Positions 1-6,939 of a stretch of 8,036 bases of DNA are shown one piece after another (within the stretch, counting starts at the first letter, position 1; the number at the start of each line of letters is the position of its first letter). The stretch lies in the NCBI GenBank assembly GCA_003453515.1, contig DMLD01000060.1, positions 1 through 8,036 of the forward strand, read 5' to 3'. Position numbers and translations under genes: made by a program. The notes under the pieces are model-generated. The model was not told the DNA's origin and did no database searches. It saw only the letters and a program-made list of their open reading frames with translations. The stretch is from Lachnospiraceae bacterium (lineage in GTDB: Bacteria; Bacillota; Clostridia; Lachnospirales; Lachnospiraceae).

Positions 1-657
<657 letters not shown>

Positions 658-669
658 AATTTATTTCCG

Positions 670-710
670 CCGGGGCAATGCTCCGGATGCGGTCATGCTA
701 TGATACCGGA
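670..710 (-). other. Possible alternative hairpins in the ilvN-ilvC spacer
   Basis: In the minus-strand RNA three short complementary arms occur in the 102-bp spacer. TCCGG (706-710) can pair with CCGGA (682-686), with an inner TCAT/ATGA stem around the loop AGC. The same CCGG (682-685) can instead pair with CCGG at 670-673, with an inner GC/GC stem. The two folds exclude each other. Neither is followed directly by a U-tract, so neither looks like a terminator. They could affect RNA processing or the relative expression of ilvN and ilvC, or be chance; only complementarity is seen. Confidence 0.3.
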
Positions 711-727
711 CGATACCTGCGTCCTTA

Positions 728-1219
728 TCAGTTCTTGGTTCCTCTTGCGAGTCCCGATATACCTGTACGGACAAGCTCCAATACCTCTATGCCGTACCCC
801 TCCATTCTCTGGATCAGCACATCTACCTTTGCCTGATTTCCCGTCATCTCTATGATCATCGAATCATCGGAGATGTCGTCTATCTTTCCCCTGAATATAT
901 CAGCTATGGCATTGATGGTCTGCAGATCATCCTTTGTCGCCTTTACCTTGACGAGCACCAGCTCACGATACACCGAATGCTCTCCGGCAAGCTCCTTGAC
1001 AGACTTGACGTCCTCAAGCTTTCTCACCTGCTTTTTGATCTGGTCAAGCACTATATCGTCTCCGGTCACTGCCACGGTCATGCGTGAATATCTGGGATCC
1101 TCAGTCTCTCCGACCGTCAGGGAATCTATGTTGTACCCCCTTCTCGAAAACAGACCGGCAACACGGCTCAGCACGCCGGACGTATTGTTGACCAATATTG
1201 ACAAAACCACCTTACTCAT
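728..1219 (-). CDS. ilvN: Acetolactate synthase small (regulatory) subunit
   Basis: This is the regulatory subunit of acetohydroxyacid synthase. It binds and activates the catalytic subunit IlvB and, in the family, confers valine feedback inhibition. The 163-residue protein, counted from MSKVVLSILV, matches the usual length of about 160-175. An N-terminal ACT domain spans about residues 4-75, with NNTSGVLSRVAGLFSRRGYN (11-30) followed by IDSLTV and the DPRYSRMT segment; G15 and N30 align with positions tied to valine binding in Escherichia coli IlvH. The C-terminal domain (about 80-160) contains ELVLVKVKA, IFRGKIDDIS and a terminal RTGISGLARG. An upstream in-frame ATG at 1237 is rejected because it abuts the U-run of the terminator hairpin and has no ribosome binding site, whereas GGAAGAGG lies eight bases before 1219. 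No ilvB is adjacent. Its own promoter lies just upstream. Confidence 0.96.
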   Translation of the reverse strand: MSKVVLSILVNNTSGVLSRVAGLFSRRGYNIDSLTVGETEDPRYSRMTVAVTGDDIVLDQIKKQVRKLEDVKSVKELAGEHSVYRELVLVKVKATKDDLQTINAIADIFRGKIDDISDDSMIIEMTGNQAKVDVLIQRMEGYGIEVLELVRTGISGLARGTKN

Positions 1220-1227
1220 GGTACCAA

Positions 1228-1235
1228 CCTCTTCC
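1228..1235 (-). promoter_or_regulatory. Shine-Dalgarno site deciding the ilvN start
   Basis: GGAAGAGG is placed eight bases before the ATG at 1219. It supports MSKVV as the N-terminus over the ATG six codons upstream. Confidence 0.75.
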
Positions 1236-1249
1236 ATTAAAAAAAGTTT
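1236..1249 (-). repeat. 14-bp AT-rich direct repeat, copy before ilvN
   Basis: AAACTTTTTTTAAT is identical to 644-657 before ilvC. In this copy AAAC is the end of the 3' arm of a terminator-like hairpin and the T-run is its U-tract. Confidence 0.6.
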
Positions 1250-1290
1250 GTCGCTACCTGTGACTAATACTTACACAAATAGCAACAAAC
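1239..1290 (-). terminator. Intrinsic terminator after the LCP gene, overlapping the ilvN transcription start
   Basis: The minus-strand RNA folds into a 17-bp hairpin. The 5' arm is GTTTGTTGCTATTTGTG (1290-1274), the loop has 11 bases (1273-1263), the 3' arm is CACAGGTAGCGACAAAC (1262-1246), and seven U follow directly (1245-1239). The three positions that are not Watson-Crick are all G-U pairs in this strand. They would be A-C mismatches in the opposite strand, which indicates an RNA function in the minus direction. It would end transcripts coming from the LCP operon. The predicted start of the ilvN transcript (about 1284) falls within the 5' arm, so that transcript should form only a shortened hairpin. 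It could alternatively act as an attenuator or an operator dyad. Confidence 0.75.
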
Positions 1291-1319
1291 ATTGTATCAA
1301 TTTGTAACACACTTGTCAA
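1291..1319 (-). promoter_or_regulatory. Sigma-A-type promoter of ilvN-ilvC
   Basis: A perfect -35 box TTGACA (1319-1314), a 17-bp spacer and a -10 box TACAAT (1296-1291) predict a transcript start near 1284. The leader before the ilvN ATG at 1219 would then be about 65 bases, too short for a T-box riboswitch. The -35 box overlaps the TGA stop codon of the LCP gene. A discontinuous dyad, TTACAAAT (1307-1300) against ATTTGTGTAA (1280-1271), brackets the -10 box. Confidence 0.85.
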
Positions 1320-2416
1320 GAATTAAAGATGAACTTCTTCAGAGCCGACTTATTCTTCGCTATATCGCTCACGAGCACCTGCTGACCGCCCACGCTCTGG
1401 TTGGAATAGCTTCCCTCGACCGGAAGAACGAACTGATTGAGCTTTGTCGTGCCCATCTGAAGGATAGTTACAAGATATGAATAAATATCATCCTTTGAAA
1501 CATCCGTCGTCACATAGGGAAGTACATCAGCCGCGAGATCGAGGAGCTCTGTAGGCGACAGCTTCTTTGCCTTGTTGAGTATCGCCTGTATGGTAAGCCG
1601 CTGTCTTTCCACGCGTCCGTAATCATCGCCCTTGCCGCTTGCGGTATACACTCCGGGATATCTGCCGCTTGCAGTCCTCTTTCCGTGGCGTATCCTACAG
1701 TAGCCAAGTGCCTGATATCCGTTAAATATCTGCTTTCCTACCTTGGTGTTGCGATATTTTTTACGCTTGATATAGTTTGTCGTGTTCAGGTTGTCCGACT
1801 CAGACTGCGTGAGATTTACCTCAACGCCGCCAAGCAGGTCGATAACATTTACGAAGGCGTCAAAATTCACCTCCGCATAGCCGTCCATCCTCACACCGAA
1901 ATTCTGGGCTATGGTCTCGTACAAAAGCTGTATCCCGCCGTGCGAATAAGCCGCATTAAGCTTCTGGTTGCCGTATCCGGGTATGGATACGTACATATCT
2001 CTCATTAGCGAGGTAAGCTTTAGCTTGTTGTGCTTGATGTCAAGTGTGGCTATCATCATCGAGTCGGAGCGTCTCTCGGCGCCCTCGGCATCCTGCTCAT
2101 CGAGATTTTTGTCGGCACCTACCAAAAGAATGTTTACTACCTGTGTATCCGACGACAGCTTATACTTGGACAGATCGACCTGATCCAATGTATTGGTCTC
2201 ATCATAGTTGATCATCCCGAGAGCTTTGTCACCCCTGTGGACCATCGTTGCAGCCATCATTCCGACCACTGCGGACAGCATGATCCCGAATACAAGGAAC
2301 ACTCTCGATATGATCTTTCTCGTCCTTTTTCTCTTTGCCCTCTTTCTCTGTACAGCCTTTTGCTCGGCCGAATTGCTGCTTTGCGCTGCTTGTCTGTTTA
2401 CTCTGTTTTCTCCCAT
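1316..2416 (-). CDS. LytR-CpsA-Psr (LCP) family wall-polysaccharide ligase
   Basis: LCP proteins transfer undecaprenyl-phosphate-linked glycopolymers (teichoic acid or polysaccharide) onto peptidoglycan at the outer membrane face. The 366 residues start with a hydrophilic tail and a basic stretch (24-35), then one transmembrane segment (about 38-60), which predicts type II topology. The LCP domain follows: ILLVGAD (96-102), RRSDSMM (115-121), LMRDMYVSIPG (137-147), KLNAAYSHGG (152-161), LLGGVEVNL (194-202), YQALGYCRIRHG (234-245) and DDYGRVERQR (264-273). Conserved lipid-phosphate-binding Arg and Asp residues are present. An 18-residue insert (246-263) with a repeated TASG separates the last two motifs. 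AGAGG sits five bases before the ATG. It follows two glycosyltransferases, fitting a role in attaching the polymer they help build. The exact polymer is unknown, so I give no gene symbol. Confidence 0.93.
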   Translation of the reverse strand: MGENRVNRQAAQSSNSAEQKAVQRKRAKRKRTRKIISRVFLVFGIMLSAVVGMMAATMVHRGDKALGMINYDETNTLDQVDLSKYKLSSDTQVVNILLVGADKNLDEQDAEGAERRSDSMMIATLDIKHNKLKLTSLMRDMYVSIPGYGNQKLNAAYSHGGIQLLYETIAQNFGVRMDGYAEVNFDAFVNVIDLLGGVEVNLTQSESDNLNTTNYIKRKKYRNTKVGKQIFNGYQALGYCRIRHGKRTASGRYPGVYTASGKGDDYGRVERQRLTIQAILNKAKKLSPTELLDLAADVLPYVTTDVSKDDIYSYLVTILQMGTTKLNQFVLPVEGSYSNQSVGGQQVLVSDIAKNKSALKKFIFNS

Positions 2417-2446
2417 ATCATCCTCTTTACTTATCGATATTGACAG

Positions 2447-3364
2447 CTACATCAACAAAAATAACCCGATGTTCCGGATCGTTCCGCTTTTCTTATAGCC
2501 ATATCTGAACATATTGAGCCTTCTTCTCACAAATGAAGCCTTCTCCATCATGGCAAAGTTTTTTACGACCTCAAGACTCTTTCCCTTGAGTTCTCCGCGA
2601 TAGATCCCGTAAAACAGCCTGCCCTGTCTGTAGGTTGCCCTTATGGATCTTTTCTGATCCGCAAGACCGGCGAGGCGTTTTTTGACATATCCCGCGAAGC
2701 CGGTTCCGCCGACCTGATTGTCGCCGTGCTGTCTGTACAGAAGTGTCATCTCGTCCAGATAACAGACCCTGCCGAAGGAGGCTGCGATGAGCGCAAGCCA
2801 CCAGTCGTGGAACCGTATCTCGGACGGTATGCGCCCAAGATGCTGAACAAGACACTTGTTTACCATAACGGTGCAACCGATACATTTATTTTCCATCAAA
2901 AGATGTCCGATGTCAACATTTTTCGGATTTAAATGCGTACTTTTTTGAAAACTGCGATTTTCTATGGCTCTACCGTTGTAGACATCGGCGTCGGTAAACA
3001 CTAACACCGGCACCTTTCCGCTCTCCCGTTCATTCGCGATCATAAATTCCAGGGTTTTTGCCACCTTGTCTTCCTTCCAGATATCATCCTGATCGCAAAG
3101 CATCACATAATCCGCCTCGGTACGCATGACCCCTCGCAAAAAGTTATGCGTATAGCCGAGGTTCTTGGGATTTTTATGCCATATCACCCTCTCATCCCTA
3201 TCGGCAAACTCCTTTACTATCGCTTCGGTTCCATCACTCGAAAGGTCATCGTACACCTGTATCCGTATATTTTTATGGGTCTGTGAAAGCAGAGATCTAA
3301 GCTGCCCCGCAACGAATCTTTCTCCGTTGTAGGTCGTCATCACTATCTCAACGAGCTCTTCCAT
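2447..3364 (-). CDS. Family 2 glycosyltransferase, rhamnosyltransferase-like
   Basis: This is a 305-residue cytoplasmic GT-A-fold transferase that would add a sugar from a nucleotide donor to a lipid-linked glycan. Visible motifs are the N-terminal strand VEIVMTTYNGERFV (5-18), YDDLSSDGT (38-46) binding the nucleotide, DQDDIW (91-96) supplying the metal-binding Asp residues, HDWW (186-189) in the acceptor/catalytic region, and RQHGDNQVG (211-219). DQDDIW together with HDWW and RQHG is typical of polysaccharide and O-antigen glycosyltransferases often annotated as rhamnosyltransferases; the sugar here is inferred, not proven. The C-terminal part (about 225-300) is basic with many Arg and Lys, consistent with peripheral membrane contact. 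AAGGGGGT lies six bases before the ATG. The gap from the upstream glycosyltransferase is 12 bp and to the LCP gene 30 bp, so all three are likely co-translated from one message. Confidence 0.92.
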   Translation of the reverse strand: MEELVEIVMTTYNGERFVAGQLRSLLSQTHKNIRIQVYDDLSSDGTEAIVKEFADRDERVIWHKNPKNLGYTHNFLRGVMRTEADYVMLCDQDDIWKEDKVAKTLEFMIANERESGKVPVLVFTDADVYNGRAIENRSFQKSTHLNPKNVDIGHLLMENKCIGCTVMVNKCLVQHLGRIPSEIRFHDWWLALIAASFGRVCYLDEMTLLYRQHGDNQVGGTGFAGYVKKRLAGLADQKRSIRATYRQGRLFYGIYRGELKGKSLEVVKNFAMMEKASFVRRRLNMFRYGYKKSGTIRNIGLFLLM

Positions 3365-3376
3365 GTTTAGACCCCC

Positions 3377-4336
3377 TTAATCCCAATAGCTTTTGTTCAT
3401 GGACAGCTTCCTTACAAGCGCCTTCGGCAGTATCTTGTACCTTTTTCCCAAAAAATAGCCTATGTACTTGAATCCGCTCTGCAGCACAAGATCGGGCACC
3501 AAATACCATCTTCCCGTTTTCATGAGGTGCTTAAGCGTGTCCTTTACAAGCTTTATGCCTTCCGACTCGGAGCTCACACTGTCAAATATCTCCCTGTACT
3601 GTCTCTGCGATACCGCCAGATCAAAGTTCCTGCCAAGCTGCTGCATATATGTGTACTTGTGCGCGTGGATCACGGACGCCTCCGCGACATAAGCGATCCT
3701 GTAGCCGGCATTTATGGTATTTGCCGCCATGATACTGTCTTCATTAAAAATGGTATGCCTGACAAAACCGCCTGCCTCATCATATACATCATGCCTGTAG
3801 ATGGCGCAGACATTGGAGCAAAAATAGGTTTTGATCCCAAGCCTTCCTATGTCATCCTTCGACTTGACGATGCCGGTATCCGGATAATTGAACTCCCTTA
3901 TATACCGCTCTATCGCGCCCACCTCGTCATTTGCAAGCTGTCTTGCATAAGCAGTGGACACCCCGTCCCTTTTTACGGCAGCTAACAGCTCTTCTATCAA
4001 CCGGTCATCATGCGGCACCGCATCCTGTGTCATAAACAGTATATACGGGGCATCGGACAGCTCCGCCCCCTTGTTTCTCGTTCCTCCGTGATCGTACCTG
4101 TTTCTCGGCAGCGTGGTCACGGTAGCCCGTTCGACCCCTAAAAGCTTTCGGGTAAGTGACTCATCCTCTGTCTCATCACCTGTCAGGGTTTGCATAAAAA
4201 ATATATTGGCAGGTCTTACCGTCTGCCCATTTATCCCCTCGATAAGCCTGTCAAGCTTTTCATCAGGTCTGTAGACCGGTATGATCAGATCGACACTATC
4301 GCCTGTATATTCTCTGTTGGTTTTGGCTTTGCTCAT
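3377..4336 (-). CDS. Family 2 glycosyltransferase, RfbN/rhamnosyltransferase-like
   Basis: A second, distinct family-2 transferase of 319 residues. Motifs in order are VDLIIPVYRPDEKLDRLI (15-32), the FDHGGTRN-type segment YDHGGTRNKG (81-90), FMTQDAVPHDD (101-111) holding the metal-binding Asp, FCSNVCAIYRHDVYDEAGGF (172-191), FNEDSIMA (197-204), and AYVAEASVIHAHKYT (215-229). DHGGTRN, TQDA and FNEDS together are the pattern of the group annotated as dTDP-rhamnosyltransferases. The family call is firm; the donor and acceptor are inferred. The C-terminal region (about 270-310) is hydrophobic and basic and may contact the membrane. The start is supported by AGAGGTGA just upstream. It lies 42 bp after metH with no terminator between them, and 12 bp before the next glycosyltransferase. 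Confidence 0.92.
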   Translation of the reverse strand: MSKAKTNREYTGDSVDLIIPVYRPDEKLDRLIEGINGQTVRPANIFFMQTLTGDETEDESLTRKLLGVERATVTTLPRNRYDHGGTRNKGAELSDAPYILFMTQDAVPHDDRLIEELLAAVKRDGVSTAYARQLANDEVGAIERYIREFNYPDTGIVKSKDDIGRLGIKTYFCSNVCAIYRHDVYDEAGGFVRHTIFNEDSIMAANTINAGYRIAYVAEASVIHAHKYTYMQQLGRNFDLAVSQRQYREIFDSVSSESEGIKLVKDTLKHLMKTGRWYLVPDLVLQSGFKYIGYFLGKRYKILPKALVRKLSMNKSYWD

Positions 4337-4378
4337 CCCTTCACCTCTTTCTCAGGTCGCGCATGCTCCTAAACATTT

Positions 4379-6850
4379 TCAATGTCCCAAAAGCCTGTTG
4401 ACAAGCTTCACGGCATCTGCGGCATCATCCGAATATCCATCCGCACCGATCTCGTCAGCATACTCCTTCGTCACACAGGCCCCGCCCACGATGACCCTTG
4501 TATCGAGTCCGCGCTCGTTTTTCTTCCTCACGATCTCAGGCATGACGCTCATGGTCGTTGTCATGAGCGCCGACAGACCGATAACGGCTGCATTTTCACG
4601 CTCTGCTGCATCTATTATCTCATCGGACGGAACATCCTTTCCGAGATCTATGACGTTGTATCCGTAATTTTTCAGCATCAGGGAGACCAGATTTTTGCCG
4701 ATATCATGTACATCGCCCTCTACGGTCGCCATGATCACGGTCTCATAGTCTCTTACCTTCTCTCCGCTCATCAGCGGCTCCAGATATTCCACCGCCTTCT
4801 CCATAGTCGATGCCGAGCGTATCAGCTGCGGAAGAAAGTAAACCTTTTTTTCGTAGAGCTCTCCTACCTTTGTTATGGCGGGTATGAGCTCATCGCCGAT
4901 GATGTCTCCGGGCTTTATACCTTCTCCGAGCCTTTTGTCAAGAAGTGACTTAAGCTCCGCATCCCTGCCCTTCATCACCGCAAGGAACAGCTCTGACTCA
5001 TCTCCGCTAAGCCCCATGCTTTTGTCGTGAGCGGCGCCCCCGCCCGCATTTGTATCCCCCGATGCAGGCTCATACGCCTTCACTCCGTCTATATAGGCGG
5101 TATCGGCTCCCTCCTTATTCATCAGCAGATCGGAGGCAAGCGCTGCATTTGTAAGAAGCGTCTGCATGGGATTTGATATCGCCATCGTCAGCCCGTTGCT
5201 TATTGCCATTGTCAAAAATGCCGTGTTGATGAAGCTCCTCTCGGGCAGACCAAACGATATGTTTGACAGCCCGCATATCGTGGCAAGCTTCTTTTCATCC
5301 CTGCAATATCTGATGGTCTCCAGCACATCAAGCGCCGCGCTTTTGTTGGCACCGACCGTGGCGACGAGACCGTCGACCACAAGATCCGTATTTTTCAGAC
5401 CGTAACTAATTGCCTTGTCATAGAGCTCATCTATGGCACGGTGCTTCTCCTCGATGCTCCCCGGAAGTCCGTCCTTGGTCAGCGGCAAAAGTATCACCAT
5501 CGCCCCGTACTTTGCAGCCATGGGGAATACCCTTTCCGCCTTGCCGGGCTCGAGCGAAACTGAATTTATCAGAGCCCGCCCGGGATATATCCTTAGCGCC
5601 GCCTCTATCACATCCGGATCGCTCGAATCGATACACAAGGGAACATCAACCGTCATGGTCAGCTCCTCGACGACCCTGCACATCATTGCCTTTTCGTCGA
5701 TACCGCTCATGCCCATATTGACATCAAGGACTCCCGCTCCGTTTTCGACCTGCTCCTCGGCAAACCTCATCACCATATCGGTGCTGCCGCTACGCAGCTC
5801 CTCCTGCAGGGCTTTTTTTCCGGTGGGATTGATCCTCTCCCCGACTATGACAAATCTCCCGCCGTTTTTTATCCGGGTCACGGTTCGCTCCGTCGTGAGA
5901 AATCTCATCCCCTCCGGTTTATGGCTGTCAGCCCCCGATGCCTTATCAGCCGACGCTTTCCGATCATTTTTCACGGAGTCAAGAGCACTCTTTAACCCCC
6001 TTATATACCTCTCATCAGTCCCGCAGCACCCGCCGACTATATCGGCTCCCATGTCTATCAGGGGCAGCATGTATCTGACAAACTCCCCGTCGCCCATATT
6101 GTAGCAGGTCTTCCCGTCGATCAGCGTTGGCACACCGGCGTTTGGCTTTATGACTATGGGGATATCGGACACACTGCGTATCCTCTCCAGAAGCTCTCCC
6201 ATCACGTCAGGCCCCATACTGCAGTTGATCCCGACGGCATCGGCGCCCATTGCTTCGAGCACACATGCCGCGGTCTCGGGATATGTGCCGTACAGCGTCC
6301 TGCCGTCGCTCTCATATGTGAGTGTAACTATAACGGGCTTATCGCTGACCTCCCTGACTGCGAGCAGGGCAGCCCTGCTCTCCGAAAGGCTCATCATCGT
6401 TTCTATAGCATAGCCGTCGACCCCTGCATCCTCCATATATCGGGCGGTCTCCCTGTATACATCCACAAGCTCATCAAACTCCAGCCTGCCGACCGGCCGA
6501 AGTTGCTGACCGGTCATGGAGATATCTCCGAACACATAGATATCCCTGTCTGTTCCGGACTCGCTCACGGCGCGCTTTGACAGGCTCACAAGCTCACGGA
6601 TCATATCGCCCTGCCTGTCCTCAAGCCCGTATTCCCCGAGCTTGATCCGATTGCAGCCAAATGTCATCGTGTATAAAACATCAGACCCTGCCTCGATATA
6701 TTTTTTTTGAAGATCGATAAAAACGCGCTCATTTTTGAGCACCCAATCCTCCGGACATACGCCTACAGGCATACCCGCGTTTTGCAGATTTGATCCGGTA
6801 GCCCCGTCAAGCAGAACAACCCTCTCACTCATCAGTTTACGAAAATCCAT
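4379..6850 (-). CDS. metH: Cobalamin-dependent methionine synthase, short form lacking activation domain
   Basis: The enzyme moves the methyl group of 5-methyltetrahydrofolate via cobalamin to homocysteine, giving methionine. Its 823 residues hold the homocysteine domain (about 1-292), with the zinc ligands C210 (GINC) and C275, C276 (GGCCGT); a linker (293-315); the pterin-binding domain (about 325-590), with GERINPTGKKAL (337-348), DVNMG (376-380) and CIDSS (406-410); a polar Gly/Ala/Asp-rich linker (593-615); the helical B12 cap (about 617-700); and the B12-binding domain (702-823), with DVHDIG (713-718, H715 as the cobalt ligand), GLSALMTTTM (758-767) and VGGACVT (788-794). The C-terminal AdoMet activation domain of the roughly 1,230-residue E. 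coli enzyme is absent, as in many clostridial and Thermotoga forms, so reactivation would need another protein. AAGGGG precedes the ATG. No cobalamin or SAM riboswitch fits in the 67-bp upstream gap. Confidence 0.96.
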   Translation of the reverse strand: MDFRKLMSERVVLLDGATGSNLQNAGMPVGVCPEDWVLKNERVFIDLQKKYIEAGSDVLYTMTFGCNRIKLGEYGLEDRQGDMIRELVSLSKRAVSESGTDRDIYVFGDISMTGQQLRPVGRLEFDELVDVYRETARYMEDAGVDGYAIETMMSLSESRAALLAVREVSDKPVIVTLTYESDGRTLYGTYPETAACVLEAMGADAVGINCSMGPDVMGELLERIRSVSDIPIVIKPNAGVPTLIDGKTCYNMGDGEFVRYMLPLIDMGADIVGGCCGTDERYIRGLKSALDSVKNDRKASADKASGADSHKPEGMRFLTTERTVTRIKNGGRFVIVGERINPTGKKALQEELRSGSTDMVMRFAEEQVENGAGVLDVNMGMSGIDEKAMMCRVVEELTMTVDVPLCIDSSDPDVIEAALRIYPGRALINSVSLEPGKAERVFPMAAKYGAMVILLPLTKDGLPGSIEEKHRAIDELYDKAISYGLKNTDLVVDGLVATVGANKSAALDVLETIRYCRDEKKLATICGLSNISFGLPERSFINTAFLTMAISNGLTMAISNPMQTLLTNAALASDLLMNKEGADTAYIDGVKAYEPASGDTNAGGGAAHDKSMGLSGDESELFLAVMKGRDAELKSLLDKRLGEGIKPGDIIGDELIPAITKVGELYEKKVYFLPQLIRSASTMEKAVEYLEPLMSGEKVRDYETVIMATVEGDVHDIGKNLVSLMLKNYGYNVIDLGKDVPSDEIIDAAERENAAVIGLSALMTTTMSVMPEIVRKKNERGLDTRVIVGGACVTKEYADEIGADGYSDDAADAVKLVNRLLGH

Positions 6851-6877
6851 ATAAATAACCCCTTCTTATACTCTGTT

Positions 6878-6939
6878 TACGCTCTCTCCGGCGATCTCAC
6901 CATCCTGTCAGCTCTTACTACGCTCTCTCCAACGATGTC
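6878..6939 (-). repeat. Degenerate 21-bp direct duplication at the phosphatase 3' end
   Basis: Positions 6919-6939, the end of the phosphatase coding sequence including two bases of its stop codon, match 6878-6898 in the intergenic gap at 18 of 21 bases. The copies are offset by 41 bp, and flanking bases do not match. On the coding strand both read GAnATCG..GGAGAGAGCGTA. It may be an old local duplication; no function is evident. Confidence 0.5.

Noticed and set aside
852..1307. 151-codon open frame on the plus strand across ilvN and its leader
   Set aside because: It is antisense to a highly conserved ilvN and runs through the promoter and terminator hairpin; the product resembles nothing I recognise.
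1220..1316. T-box riboswitch or leader-peptide attenuator controlling ilvN
   Set aside because: The predicted leader is only about 65 bases, too short for a T-box, and I see no small frame rich in branched-chain codons before the hairpin.
3527..3985. 152-codon open frame on the plus strand
   Set aside because: It is antisense to the second glycosyltransferase, with no family resemblance and no promoter seen. The minus-strand product has clear motifs.
5433..6104. 223-codon open frame on the plus strand
   Set aside because: It lies entirely antisense to the pterin-binding and linker coding of metH, has no recognisable domain, and the composition looks like a shadow of the real gene.
6851..6917. 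Cobalamin or SAM riboswitch before metH
   Set aside because: The gap is only 67 bases and shows no multi-helix architecture. The next upstream leader (about 25 bases, near 7571-7596) is also too short.
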